A stretch of 64,000 nt of DNA from G965204755 sp965243415 (GTDB taxonomy: Bacteria > Acidobacteriota > Vicinamibacteria > Marinacidobacterales > Marinacidobacteraceae), in contig OZ251549.1 in assembly GCA_965243415.1 (NCBI GenBank), forward strand, positions 3,968,001 through 4,032,000. Direction: 5' to 3'. The position numbers and the translations under genes are program-made. The notes under the pieces are model-generated. The model did no database searches. It was not told the origin of the DNA and saw only the letters and a program-made list of their open reading frames with translations. Shown here one piece after another: positions 18,900 to 27,806 of this stretch (position 1 is its first letter; the number at the start of each line of letters is the position of its first letter).

Positions 18900-18928
18900 C
18901 GGATCGGACCGGCGGGCGCGGGGCGGGG

Positions 18929-20587
18929 TCAGGTGCGTTCGCGGTCGAAGGCGGCGCGCTCCGGCTTGCCGTAGAGGGTCAGCGCGCCGCGCTCGCCCAT
19001 GGCGTTCGGCCGCTGGAAGATCCAGTTCTGCCAGGCGGAGAGGCGGCCGAAGATCTTGGTCTCCATGGTCTCCGGCCCGGCGAAACGCAGCGACGCCTCC
19101 ATGCCGGTGAGGGCGTCCGGGGAGAAACCGGCGCGCTCTTCCACCGCCAGGCGCAACTCGTCCTCCCAGTCCAGGTCGTCGGGAGCGAAGGTGGCGAGGC
19201 CGAGCGAAAGGGCTTCCGCCGCGGGGAGGGATCCCCGGCCGCGCGCCGCCGCGACCCGCTCCGGGGCGCCGAGGAAGCGACTCTCCAGGCGGGAGAGGCC
19301 GTTCCCCATCGGGTAGGCGCCGAAGTTGGCCTCGGTGAGTTCCACCCGGGCCGGGCGGTCGGGGTCGTCGCAGAGGTACCCGCGGTCGGCGGCGAGCAGC
19401 AGTTCGGCGAGCGTCCCGGTGAAGGATTCCCCGGCTTCGGCCACCGCGAAGAAACTGCGGGCGGTCTGGTCGAGCCGGCGCAGCGCGCGCGCCATCTTGA
19501 GCCGCGCCTCCCGCGCCAGCCAGGCCGGGGAGAGGGCGAGGAGGCGTTCGTCCGCTTCGCGCGCGGCGTCCGGGTCCCCGGCGGCGGCGAGCAGGATCAC
19601 CCCGATCTCCGGTTCGTCGAAGCGGAGCCGGCAGAGCGCGTCGTCGAGTTCCCGGGCCAGGCGCAGGTGCCAGAGCGAGGAGCCGGCGGCCCGGAGCGCG
19701 GCGGGGTCAGCGGGGAACGGGGTCTCGGGGGCGCGGGCGGTGAGGCGGGCGGAGCGGGCGGAGCGGTCGAGGCGGACTTCGAGGTGGCGGTAGCGGAGGG
19801 AGTCCTCCGTCTCTTCGGGTTCGAGCGGCTCCAGTTCGATGCCTTCGACCTCCGGCGGAGGGGCCGGCGCGGAAGCCGCGAGCGCCGCTGCCCGTTCCTC
19901 GACCAGCGCGGCGAACCGGCTCCTCGGGGCGATCCGGTCCACCAGGCCCCAGTCGAGCGCCCGCTGCCCCTTCACCCCTTCGGCGAGGGTGGAGAAGACA
20001 TCGGCGTGGTCCCGGCGCACTCCCCGTTTGTCCACCACCCGGGTCAGGCCGCCGGTGCCGGGGAGGACGCCGAGCAGCGGGGCTTCCGGGAGCGATACCG
20101 CCGAAGCGCCGTCGTCCACCAGCAGGATCTCGGCGCAGGCGAGCGCCAGTTCGTAGCCGCCGCCGGCGGTGATGCCGGCGAGGGCCGCCAGGTATCGCTG
20201 CCCGCTCCCGGAACCGGCGTCCTCGATGGCCAGACGGGTCTCGTTCGTGAACTTGCAGAAGTTGACCTTGAAGCGGTGCGACGAGGCCGCCAGCATGAAG
20301 ATGTTGGCCCCGGAGGAGAACACCCGGTCGAGCGCGCTGTCGAGGATCACGCAGCGGACTTCGGGGTGGGTGAAGCGCAGCCGTTCCACCGCGTCCGCGA
20401 GTTCGATATCCACGCCCAGGTCGTAACTGTTCAGTTTCAGTTGGTAGCCGGGATGGAGGCCGCCGTTCTCGTCCACTTCGAGGGTGAGCCGGGCGCGGTC
20501 GCCGTCCGTACGGAGACGCCAGTGCCGGTAGCGCGAGGGGTGCGTCTCGAACTGCACCGGGGGCGGGGCGGGGGCGGAACCGGCCAT
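18929..20587 (-). CDS. boxC: benzoyl-CoA-dihydrodiol lyase BoxC
   Basis: The 552-residue product is a double crotonase-fold protein of BoxC length. It has the conserved N-terminus (FETHPSRYRHWRL), the first crotonase half (SGANIFMLAASSH then GITAGGGYELALAC) and the C-terminal segment KIFGRLSAWQNWIFQRPNA. It opens and hydrolyses the benzoyl-CoA epoxide product to 3,4-dehydroadipyl-CoA semialdehyde and formate. The open frame extends upstream to 21142, but that part is Pro/Arg-rich and overlaps the divergent gene; ATG 20585..20587 matches the family start. It heads the boxC-boxB-thiolase set. The divergent neighbour at 20814 is unrelated. Confidence 0.93.
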   Translation of the reverse strand: MAGSAPAPPPVQFETHPSRYRHWRLRTDGDRARLTLEVDENGGLHPGYQLKLNSYDLGVDIELADAVERLRFTHPEVRCVILDSALDRVFSSGANIFMLAASSHRFKVNFCKFTNETRLAIEDAGSGSGQRYLAALAGITAGGGYELALACAEILLVDDGASAVSLPEAPLLGVLPGTGGLTRVVDKRGVRRDHADVFSTLAEGVKGQRALDWGLVDRIAPRSRFAALVEERAAALAASAPAPPPEVEGIELEPLEPEETEDSLRYRHLEVRLDRSARSARLTARAPETPFPADPAALRAAGSSLWHLRLARELDDALCRLRFDEPEIGVILLAAAGDPDAAREADERLLALSPAWLAREARLKMARALRRLDQTARSFFAVAEAGESFTGTLAELLLAADRGYLCDDPDRPARVELTEANFGAYPMGNGLSRLESRFLGAPERVAAARGRGSLPAAEALSLGLATFAPDDLDWEDELRLAVEERAGFSPDALTGMEASLRFAGPETMETKIFGRLSAWQNWIFQRPNAMGERGALTLYGKPERAAFDRERT

Positions 20588-20813
20588 CGGCCCGGCATTA
20601 TCGCCCCGGCGCCCCCGCCGGCCGGCCTCGCGCCGGCCCCGGAACCGGCGCGCCTCCGCCCCGCCGCGTCGCCGCCGGCCCCGTTCGGACGACCGCCCGG
20701 TCCGGGCGGCGGGCCGCTCCGGGCTGGCTGACGCCGGGACGCTGTGGCGCAACGGGGGTCCCCTTGGCGGAATCGGGGGACCGGGGGCGACCGGCTGACT
20801 ACGCTTCCGGGCG
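20588..20813. promoter_or_regulatory. divergent promoter region of boxC and the S9-like gene
   Basis: About 226 bp of very GC-rich sequence separates the two divergent starts. It must carry the boxC promoter. I see no convincing operator palindrome or sigma-70 pair. Confidence 0.4.
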
Positions 20814-23276
20814 ATGACCGCGCTGCCGCCGCCGGGGCGCCGGCGCAACGGTCCCCGGACCGGTTTCCGGGGGGCGGGGGCGCTCCTCCTCGCCGCCGCC
20901 GTTCCCGCCGCGAGCGCGCTCGCCGCCGGCGGGAGCGGAGTCGCCGGCGCCGGCAGGCCGGTCACCGCCGCGGGGAGCGCGCCTGTCGATGGCGGAAGCG
21001 GGATCACCGGGAACGGGGGCGGGATCGGCGACGACCGGAATGCGGGCGCCGGCGGCGGGACCGTGGTCGCCGATGCCGGAAGCGGAGTCGTCCACGGCGG
21101 GAGCGGGAGAGCGAGCGCCGCCGGGGGGAGGGGGGCGGCCATCGGGGCGAACGCGGCGCGGAAGAGGTCGTCCGGCCCGGCGTCGGCGCGGCAGGCGCCC
21201 CGGGAACTGGTGGAGCCGGACGAGCGGCTGGCGCTCGAGACCGCGCTGGGGCTGCCCCGGACCGGCGGGTACGACCTCTCGCCGGACGGGCGGCGCGCCG
21301 TCGTCTCGGTCGCGCTCGGGTACCGGTCGGGCCTCTTCCTGGTCGCCGGCGGGGCGGCGCCGGGGGAACTGACCCGGGGGCGGCGGTGGGACTCGGCGCC
21401 GCGCTTCGCCGGGGACGCGCAGACGGTGATCTTCGTGTCCGGGCGGCGGCCGCGCGGGCCGGAGCCGGAGAGCGGGCGGCTGTTCCGGCTGCGACTCGGC
21501 GGGGAGCCGGAACCGCTGACCGGCGCGGACCTCGCCGCGCGGGCGCCGGCGGTCTCCCCGGACGGGGAGCGGGTGGCGTTCCTGGGCCGTTCGGTCGGGG
21601 ATTCCGTCTCCGGGGAGAACGGGGAGGACCCCGGCTACGACCTCTGGACGATCCCCGCCGCCGGGGGCGAGCCGCGCCGGGTCACCTCGCATCCCGGGGA
21701 CGAAGGGGCGCCGGTCTGGTCGCCGGACGGTCGGTTCCTCGCCTACGCCTTCGACGCCGGCCGCGCCGGGTTCGCCGGGGACCCGCGCCGCGGCCCCGCC
21801 CCGGCCCACTCCGGGGTCGCCGTGGTCGCCGCGGACGCCGCGTTCGTTCCTGACGGCGGCGACCCGGCGGCGGCGCCCCGGGTGCTGTTGTCCGACGGAA
21901 CGCTGCCGCCGCGCGGGACGCCGGCGAGCGCGCCCACCTGGACTCCCGACGGCGCCGGGCTGGTCTGGGCGGCGCCCTTCGCACCGACAACGGAGGCGGA
22001 ACCGTTCGACGCCCTCTACCTGCTCGACGCTGCCGGCGAGACCGAGCCCCGCCCGCTGGTTACGGCGGCCGGCGCGGATCTCTCGCAGCCGGCGTTTCGG
22101 CCGCTGTCCGCCTCCGGGTCCGGGGACGAGGCGGCCGGCGACTCCACCCCCGACCCGATCGCCGGGGACCTGGCCGGGGACCTGGCCTGGGACCTGGCCT
22201 GGATCGCGGACGACGGGGCTTCCCGGCGGCTCCACCGGGCCGCGCTGCAGCGGGACGGGAGCGGGGAGATCGCCGTCTCCGGGCGGGTGCGGGTGGTGAC
22301 CCGGGGCCGCGGCGTCGCGTCCGCTCCGGGATGGACCGCGGACGGTTCCCGGCTGGCGGCGCTCCACGAATCGGCGGTCTCGCCCCGGGATCTGTGGATC
22401 TTCCCGATCTCCGGGGGCCGGGAGCGGCTCAGCGACACCCTGTTCCCCGAACTGGATGTGCGGGCGTTCTCCCGGCCGGAAGTCCTGGCAGTCGTCGCCG
22501 GGGACGGCTTCGCCACGAACGCCCTGCTCTACCGGCCCGCCGGAGGAGACCCCGAGGAACCCGAAGCCGGCGCGCCGCTGCTGGTCCACCTGCGGGGGCC
22601 GGCCGGCCAGGGCTTCCGGGCCGGGTTCGATCCACTGGTGCAGTTGCTGGCCGAACGCGGCTACGCGGTGCTGGTCCCGAATGTCCGGGGCGGACGGGGC
22701 CGGGGCGGCGCCTTCGCCGCGGCGAACGACGGGGACTGGGGCGGCGGCGACCTCTCCGACCTGGTCGCCGCCACCCGGACCGCGCAGGCCCTCCCCGGCG
22801 TCGCTCCCGACCGGGCCGGCGTGTTCGGGGTGGGCTACGGCGGGTTCCTCGCGCTGGCCGCGCTGGCCCGGCATCCGGACCTCTTCGAGTGCGGGGTGGA
22901 GGCGATGGGGACCGCCGACTTCGTCCGCCTCCGCCGCGCCCTCGACCCGGCGCGGCGGCGGGAGTTGGAGAACGAACTGGGCCCGCTGCGGGGGAACCTC
23001 GCGACCTGGCGGCGCCTGTCGCTCACCGGCGAGGGCGCGGCGGTGCGGGCGCCGCTGCTGTCCTTCCACGGCGAGGAAGTCCCGGAGTCCCCCTTCGCCG
23101 CCAAGGAAGACTTCCTGGACGAACTCCGGCAGCGGGCCGATTACCCGCTGGTGGAGTTGTACTTCCGGGCCGACTCGGGCCGGGCCGTGTTCCGCCCCGA
23201 GACCGACCGGGGCGCCGCCTACGGCTTCCTGGCCAAGGTCTTCGAGTTCCTCTCGCTCCATCTCCCGGTGGACTGA
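20814..23276 (+). CDS. S9 prolyl-oligopeptidase-like protein lacking the catalytic triad
   Basis: The product is an 820-residue exported protein: a signal-like hydrophobic segment (GALLLAAAVPAASALAAG), a Gly/Ala-rich linker to about residue 115, a beta-propeller with WD40/TolB-like strands (YDLSPDGRRAVV, PAVSPDGERVAFLG, PVWSPDGRFLAYAF), and a C-terminal alpha/beta-hydrolase domain. The fold is clear (VLVPNVRGGRGRGGAF), but the nucleophile elbow is GVGYGGFLAL, with Gly in place of Ser. The acid-loop segment reads HGEEVPESPF without the usual Asp, and the His-loop region (FRADSGRAVFRPE) has no His. It is therefore probably a non-peptidase member, perhaps a binding or scaffold protein. ATG 20814 is the only start compatible with the signal peptide. 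Confidence 0.85.
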   Translation: MTALPPPGRRRNGPRTGFRGAGALLLAAAVPAASALAAGGSGVAGAGRPVTAAGSAPVDGGSGITGNGGGIGDDRNAGAGGGTVVADAGSGVVHGGSGRASAAGGRGAAIGANAARKRSSGPASARQAPRELVEPDERLALETALGLPRTGGYDLSPDGRRAVVSVALGYRSGLFLVAGGAAPGELTRGRRWDSAPRFAGDAQTVIFVSGRRPRGPEPESGRLFRLRLGGEPEPLTGADLAARAPAVSPDGERVAFLGRSVGDSVSGENGEDPGYDLWTIPAAGGEPRRVTSHPGDEGAPVWSPDGRFLAYAFDAGRAGFAGDPRRGPAPAHSGVAVVAADAAFVPDGGDPAAAPRVLLSDGTLPPRGTPASAPTWTPDGAGLVWAAPFAPTTEAEPFDALYLLDAAGETEPRPLVTAAGADLSQPAFRPLSASGSGDEAAGDSTPDPIAGDLAGDLAWDLAWIADDGASRRLHRAALQRDGSGEIAVSGRVRVVTRGRGVASAPGWTADGSRLAALHESAVSPRDLWIFPISGGRERLSDTLFPELDVRAFSRPEVLAVVAGDGFATNALLYRPAGGDPEEPEAGAPLLVHLRGPAGQGFRAGFDPLVQLLAERGYAVLVPNVRGGRGRGGAFAAANDGDWGGGDLSDLVAATRTAQALPGVAPDRAGVFGVGYGGFLALAALARHPDLFECGVEAMGTADFVRLRRALDPARRRELENELGPLRGNLATWRRLSLTGEGAAVRAPLLSFHGEEVPESPFAAKEDFLDELRQRADYPLVELYFRADSGRAVFRPETDRGAAYGFLAKVFEFLSLHLPVD

Positions 23277-23360
23277 GCCCGACCGCGAACCGGGGCGGGC
23301 GCGGAAGGCCCCGGACCGACGAACTCGGACCGGAATCGGCGGGGATTCGGGGGAGAGGCG

Positions 23361-23625
23361 GACTTCCGGGGGGATTCGGGCCGGGCGGTGTTCCGCCCCG
23401 AGACCGACCGGGGGCGCCGCCTACGGCTTCCGGGCCGAGGTCTTCGAGTTCCTCTCGCTGCCTCTCCCGGTGGACGGAGCCCGACCGCGGACCGGAGCGG
23501 GCGCGAGACGGACGACTCGAGCGGGAATTCGGCGGGGATTCGAGGAGAGCCGGCCGGTACTCCCTTCGGGGAGTCGGCTCCCCCGGTCGGGACCGTCGCG
23601 TCCCGCTCCATCTCCCGGTGGAGTG
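23361..23625. repeat. degenerate copies of the S9-like gene 3' end
   Basis: Downstream of the stop at 23276, about 150 bp of the gene's last segment recurs (23361..23510, offset about 201 bp). It includes the words encoding FRPETDRG and the final LPVD, but the frame and stop codon have changed. A shorter second copy of the last 25 bp occurs at about 23600..23624, again ending in a TGA. Confidence 0.8.
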
Positions 23626-23667
23626 AAACCGGGCGGCCGGCCTCCCGAGCCGAGGTCGGACCGGAAG

Positions 23668-24636
23668 TCAGCCGGGGATCTGGTTCGCGGCGTGGTAGGA
23701 ACTGCGCACCAGCGGGCCGGCCTCCACATGCCGCAGACCGAGGCGGCGCCCCCGCTCGGCGAGGTCGGCGAATTCCCCGGGCGGGACGAAGCGCTGCACC
23801 GGGAGGTGCCGCGGCGTCGGCTGGAGGTACTGCCCGGCCGTCAGGATGTCCACCCGCCGCTCCACCAGGTCGGCCATCAGCCGGTCCAACTCGGCGGCGG
23901 TCTCGCCGAGGCCCAGCATGACGCCGGTCTTGGTGATCGCTTCCGGGCGCAGGGTCTTGGCCCGGCGCAGCAGGTCCAGCGATCGCCCGTAGCGGGCGCC
24001 GGGGCGCACCTCCCGGTAGAGGCGGGGCACCGTCTCCACATTGTGGTTCAGGATCTCGGGCGCCTCCGCCAGCACCGCCGCGAGGGCGTCGGCGTCTCCC
24101 CGGAAGTCCGGGATGAGCACCTCGACGGTGGTCCCCGGGTTCCGCCGGCGCACCTCCCGGACGGTGGCCGCGAAGATCGCCGCGCCCCCGTCCGCGAGAT
24201 CGTCCCGGTTCACCGAGGTGAGGACCGCGTGGCGGAGGCCCATCGCCGCCACCGCCTCCGCCACCCGGACCGGTTCCTCTTCGTCGAGTCCGTCCGGGAG
24301 CCCGGTGGCGACCGCGCAGAAGCCGCAGGCGCGGGTGCAGACCGCGCCCAGGATCATGAAAGTGGCGGTGCCTTCGCCCCAGCACTCCGCCAGGTTGGGG
24401 CAGCGGGCCTCCTCGCAGACGGTGTGGAGGGCCTTCTCCCGCATCAGCCGCCGCAGGCGCGCCCAGGCGGGGCCGGAGGGAACCTTCACCCGCAGCCAGT
24501 CGGGCCGGCGGCGGCGCGGGGCGGGCGCCGGAGCACCGGCCGGGAGGGCTGCCGGCGGGGAAGCGCCGGCCGAGAGGACCGGCAGCGGGACCTCCGCTCT
24601 CCGGGGGCCGGCCCCGGGCGCCGGGTCAGCGCTCAG
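23668..24636 (-). CDS. lipA: lipoyl synthase
   Basis: LipA inserts two sulfurs into octanoyl-protein to make lipoyl groups. Visible motifs are the auxiliary cluster pattern CEEARCPNLAEC (C-x4-C-x5-C), the radical-SAM cluster CTRACGFC (C-x3-C-x2-C) and the C-terminal RSSYHA. No ATG, GTG or TTG gives a full-length protein: family members begin before the segment RRPDWLRVKVPSG, and the first AUG in frame is at MREKALHTVC, too late. The best start is CTG 24634..24636, which overlaps the E2 stop codon (CTGA) and has AGGAGG about 8 bases upstream within the E2 gene. This gives 322 residues with an Ala/Pro-rich N-terminal extension. The start is inference; the identity is secure. Translation is probably coupled to E2. 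Confidence 0.93.
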   Translation of the reverse strand: MSADPAPGAGPRRAEVPLPVLSAGASPPAALPAGAPAPAPRRRRPDWLRVKVPSGPAWARLRRLMREKALHTVCEEARCPNLAECWGEGTATFMILGAVCTRACGFCAVATGLPDGLDEEEPVRVAEAVAAMGLRHAVLTSVNRDDLADGGAAIFAATVREVRRRNPGTTVEVLIPDFRGDADALAAVLAEAPEILNHNVETVPRLYREVRPGARYGRSLDLLRRAKTLRPEAITKTGVMLGLGETAAELDRLMADLVERRVDILTAGQYLQPTPRHLPVQRFVPPGEFADLAERGRRLGLRHVEAGPLVRSSYHAANQIPG

Positions 24637-26144
24637 GCGGGAGCCTCCTGCCAGTTCTCCAGGCGCTGTTTCACCGAGCCCAGGAACCGGTCGGCGACCG
24701 CGCCGTCTATGAGCCGGTGGTCGAAGGAGAGGGCCAGGAAGACCATCGAGCGCACCGCGATGGCGTCGCCGGTGACGACCACCGCCCGCTTGTGCACCCC
24801 CCCGATCCCCAGGATGGCCGACTGCGGCTGGGCGATGATCGGCGTGCCGAAGAGCGCGCCGTAGGGGCCGGGGTTGGTGATGGTGAAGGTGCCCCCGGCG
24901 ACCTCCTCCGGGCGGAGCGAGCCGGCGCGGGCGCGGGCGGCGAGGTCGGCGACTCCCCGGGCGATACCCACGAAGTTGCGCTCGTCGGCGCGTTCGAGGA
25001 CCGGGACGATGAGGCCGTCCGGCAGGGCCACCGCGATGCCGAGGTGCACCGAACGGTGGTGGACGATGCGGTCGCCGTCGAGGGAGGCGTTCAGCAGCGG
25101 GAAGTCGGCGAGGGCGTCCACCGTCGCCCGGGCGAAGAAGGGCATCAGGGTGAGCCGGACGCCGGTGCGCTCCTCGAAGGCGGCGGCCTGCCGTTCCCGC
25201 ACCGCCACCACCGCCGACATATCCACTTCGAAGACGGTGGTCACATGCGCCGCGGTGCGCCGGGAGAGGGTCATGTGCTCGGCGATGGAGCGCCGCATCC
25301 GCGACAGCGGCTCGGTATGGCCGTCGGGAGGCGGGGACGCCGCGGGCGCCCGGCCGCCGCCGGTATCGGAAGGCATCGGGGAGGGCCTCGGGACCGGAGC
25401 GGGGGAAGGCACGGCGGAGGGGGCCGGGGGGCGCACCGGCTGCGGGACGGGCCGCTCGGCGCTTCCGGGGCGCGGCGGGACCGGGGTCGGCGCGGACGGC
25501 GACGGGACTTCGGGCGAAGGCGCCGGGAGCGGCGGCGGAATCTCGGGGGCGATCTCCGGGGGCGCGGGGTCGGGCGCGATCGGCGGGGATGCGGGCGCCG
25601 CGGGTTCCCGACTCCGCAGCCGCTCGATCCAGGCGAGCATGTCCCGCTTGCTCACCCGGCCGCCCTCGCCGGTTCCGGGCACTTCGGCGAGGTCCACCCC
25701 GTGTTCCTTCGCCATCCGGCGCACCAGCGGCGAACTCCGGGGACGCTTCCGAGCGCCGGGGGACGCCTCCCCGGGGGCCGCCGCGGCGGCACGGGCCGGG
25801 GCGGTCGGCCCAACCGGGTCGGCAGCGCTCGCCGGCGCCTCCGGCGATCGGTCGTCGTGGGCGGCCCGGGGACCGGACGGGGGCGCCGTTTCCCCGGTCT
25901 CCTCCCCGGGGGCGGCGATACGGGCCACGACGGTGTTCACCGCCACCGTCTCGCCCTCGGCGACCAGGATCTCCGCCAGGCTGCCGGCGACCGCCGCCGG
26001 CACCTCGGTGTCCACCTTGTCGGTGGCCAGGTCGAAGAGCGGATCGTCCCGGTCCACCGCGTCGCCCACCGCGACCCGCCACTTGGTGATGGTGCCTTCG
26101 GTGATGCTCTCCCCCATCTGGGGCAGGATCACATCCGTCGGCAC
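24633..26144 (-). CDS. 2-oxoacid dehydrogenase E2 component (dihydrolipoyl acyltransferase)
   Basis: The 503-residue product has the standard order: an N-terminal lipoyl domain with the modified lysine in ATDKVDTEVPA (about residue 42), a long Ala/Pro/Ser linker, a peripheral-subunit-binding domain (PLVRRMAKEHGVDLAEV then GGRVSKRDMLAW), a second Pro-rich linker, and the trimeric catalytic domain with SFDHRLIDGAVADRFL (catalytic His and Asp). It transfers the acyl group from E1 to CoA. The sequence resembles branched-chain or pyruvate E2 equally, so the substrate is open. I chose GTG 26142..26144 because it begins the lipoyl domain (TDVILPQMGES). It overlaps lipA by 4 bp. The cognate E1 beta gene lies 4.5 kb away, beyond the cassette array and IS. 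Confidence 0.93.
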   Translation of the reverse strand: MPTDVILPQMGESITEGTITKWRVAVGDAVDRDDPLFDLATDKVDTEVPAAVAGSLAEILVAEGETVAVNTVVARIAAPGEETGETAPPSGPRAAHDDRSPEAPASAADPVGPTAPARAAAAAPGEASPGARKRPRSSPLVRRMAKEHGVDLAEVPGTGEGGRVSKRDMLAWIERLRSREPAAPASPPIAPDPAPPEIAPEIPPPLPAPSPEVPSPSAPTPVPPRPGSAERPVPQPVRPPAPSAVPSPAPVPRPSPMPSDTGGGRAPAASPPPDGHTEPLSRMRRSIAEHMTLSRRTAAHVTTVFEVDMSAVVAVRERQAAAFEERTGVRLTLMPFFARATVDALADFPLLNASLDGDRIVHHRSVHLGIAVALPDGLIVPVLERADERNFVGIARGVADLAARARAGSLRPEEVAGGTFTITNPGPYGALFGTPIIAQPQSAILGIGGVHKRAVVVTGDAIAVRSMVFLALSFDHRLIDGAVADRFLGSVKQRLENWQEAPA

Positions 26145-26456
26145 GACCCGAATTCTACCCGCCGACCGGCCTCCCGAAGGGCGGCTCCGGCGGTCGGACG
26201 CCGGCGCCGCACCGCGCCGGCGCCAAGACCGGAACGAGAGCGGGGAAACGACGACGGAAGGCGGTTCGAGGCCGTCGGAGCGCCGGGTCGGGAGCGTCAC
26301 GGTTCCGCCCGGCGCGGACACCCCGCCGGCCGGTGGCGCCGCGCGCACGCCGGCCGGCGCAGCGCGATAGGGTTCCTTCCAATGATCCGGCGGCTGATCG
26401 AGAGATTCAGGGTCGGATCCGAGCACCCCGACCGTTCCATCGAGGAGGAACGGCGT

Positions 26457-26732
26457 ATGAGCGAGCCGCAGAGCAACGCGCCGGTGACGGAGAAGCCGCC
26501 GCACGGTTACATCATCGTCGGCTACGACGGTGAGAACTACCGGCCGCTTCTCCTCGGAGCCATCGGCCACTCCATCGAGTTCGACGAAGAGGCGCTGATG
26601 TTGTTGTGCGGGGTCGAACGGCCTCGTGTCGGGGAGCGCAAGATGTGGGTCCCGGTGAAGTCCGTGCCGGACGATGACCTCCAGAGACTCCGGACGCTGC
26701 TCTCGTCGATCCCGACCGGTGCGCAGACTTGA
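26457..26732 (+). CDS. cassette protein A, copy 1 (unknown family)
   Basis: This is a 91-residue soluble protein that I do not recognise. Its core is YIIVGYDGENYRPL followed by IGHSIEFDEEALMLLCG, a basic middle (RPRVGERKMWVPVKSV) and an amphipathic C-terminal helix (DDDLQRLRTLLSS). It has no signal peptide and no catalytic motif. I chose ATG 26457 because GAGGAGG lies just upstream in this copy; the frame is open back to ATG 26382, which would add 25 basic residues also present in the other copies (MIRRLIERFR), so a longer form is possible. The stop codon overlaps the next gene's TTG (TTGA), implying coupled translation. It lies on the plus strand within an otherwise minus-strand metabolic cluster. 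Confidence 0.7.
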   Translation: MSEPQSNAPVTEKPPHGYIIVGYDGENYRPLLLGAIGHSIEFDEEALMLLCGVERPRVGERKMWVPVKSVPDDDLQRLRTLLSSIPTGAQT

Positions 26733-26917
26733 AGCGCGCCAAAGGGGTCCCCTTCGATCCGGCCGGGGCTGGAGGGATGATGCTGTCGCTACCGACGGAG
26801 GTGGCGACCGCGCTGGTGGACGGTCTGCTGGCGCGGGCGCGCTGGCCGGTCTGGATCACCGCCATCGGCCTGTTCCTGACCGGTCTCGGCGCGATGGCAG
26901 CGTGGTTCATCCGCTGA
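26729..26917 (+). CDS. cassette protein B, copy 1: small single-pass membrane protein
   Basis: This is a 62-residue protein starting at TTG, with its first 4 bases overlapping the stop of gene A. About 35 polar residues, containing the invariant PTEVATALV, precede one transmembrane helix (about residues 39-60, WPVWITAIGLFL onwards) that ends in a Trp-Phe and a terminal Arg. The family is not recognised. Small membrane partners of this type occur in toxin-antitoxin, immunity and membrane-sensor pairs; nothing here distinguishes them. The pairing with protein A is kept in all three units. Confidence 0.7.
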   Translation: MKRAKGVPFDPAGAGGMMLSLPTEVATALVDGLLARARWPVWITAIGLFLTGLGAMAAWFIR

Positions 26918-27003
26918 CCGATCCCTGCCCGGGCGTGAAGGCCTCCCGGGAGAACGCCCCCGAACCGACGGAGGATCGACGCCGGGGAAGTTCGGTCCTC
27001 GCT

Positions 27004-27028
27004 GCGCCGGAGTCCTCCGCTCCGGCGC
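27004..27028. other. intergenic hairpin in cassette unit 1
   Basis: A 9-bp perfect stem (GCGCCGGAG / CTCCGGCGC) with the loop TCCTCCG lies 87 bp after gene B. The loop itself is pyrimidine-rich, and no T-run follows, so it is not a classic terminator. The identical hairpin occurs in unit 2. Confidence 0.5.
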
Positions 27029-27233
27029 CGGCCTCACCGAGCGCGGCGCCATCGATTGGCGCTGCGATCCGACGCCGCCCCGGGGAGCCGGCGCGGAACC
27101 GGGCCTGCCGGCGGAACCGCGATCTCCGGGGACGCCCGCCGCGACAGGGTTCCTCCCAATGATCCGGCGACTGATCGAGAGATTCAGGGTCGGATCCGAG
27201 CACCCCAACCGTTCCATCGAGGATGAACGGCCC

Positions 27234-27509
27234 ATGAGTGAACCGCGGGAAGACACACCGGTGGCGGAGAAGGCGCCACACGGCTACATCATCGTCGGCT
27301 ACGACGGTGAAAACTACCGGCCGCTGCTCATCGGAGCCATCGGCCACTCCATCGAGTTCGACGAGAAGTCCCTGATGGGGCTGTGCGGAATCCATCCGTC
27401 GCCGGTCCGGCGGCGCACCATGGAGGTTCCGGTCAAGTCGGTGCCGGCCGACGACCTGGAGAAACTGCGGAACCTGCTCTCGTCGCTCTCGACCGGGGTT
27501 CGAACATGA
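27234..27509 (+). CDS. cassette protein A, copy 2
   Basis: This is a 91-residue paralogue of the copy at 26457. The core YIIVGYDGENYRPL is unchanged. It has FDEKSLMGLCG where copy 1 has FDEEALMLLCG, and a different basic segment (SPVRRRTMEVPVKSV). The ATG at 27234 is preceded by GAGGATGA, a weaker version of the ribosome site in the other two copies; the upstream in-frame ATG at 27159 is also conserved. The stop overlaps the ATG of gene B copy 2 (ATGA). The C-terminal half is nearly identical to copy 3, while the N-terminal half differs, which suggests recombination or selection on the N-terminus. Confidence 0.7.
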   Translation: MSEPREDTPVAEKAPHGYIIVGYDGENYRPLLIGAIGHSIEFDEKSLMGLCGIHPSPVRRRTMEVPVKSVPADDLEKLRNLLSSLSTGVRT

Positions 27510-27694
27510 ACGGCGTCCGAAGCGTCCCGTTCGATCCGGTCCGGGCGGGGAGCGTGCAGGTGTCGGTCCCGACCGAGGTGGCGACCGCGCTGGTAGGCGG
27601 CCTGCTGGCGCGGGCGCGCTGGCCGGTGTGGATCACCGCCATCGGCCTGTTCCTGAGCGGTCTCGGCGCGATGGCGGCGTGGTTCTCCCGCTGA
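27506..27694 (+). CDS. cassette protein B, copy 2
   Basis: This is the 62-residue single-pass membrane paralogue of the protein at 26729, here with an ATG start in an ATGA overlap with gene A. The segment from PTEVATALV to the C-terminal Arg is nearly unchanged (WPVWITAIGLFLSG); the first 20 residues vary among copies. This unbroken copy gives the reference sequence for reconstructing copy 3. Confidence 0.7.
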   Translation: MNGVRSVPFDPVRAGSVQVSVPTEVATALVGGLLARARWPVWITAIGLFLSGLGAMAAWFSR

Positions 27695-27781
27695 CCGTCT
27701 TTCCCGCCGCGGCCTGAGAGCATCCGGGGGACCGGCCCGGGAAGCACGGAGGACCGGCGCCGGGGAAGTTCGGTCCTTGCT

Positions 27782-27806
27782 GCGCCGGAGTCCTCCGCTC
27801 CGGCGC
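27782..27806. other. intergenic hairpin in cassette unit 2
   Basis: This is the identical 9-bp stem and 7-base loop as at 27004..27028, within the near-identical intergenic segment of the array. Confidence 0.5.
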
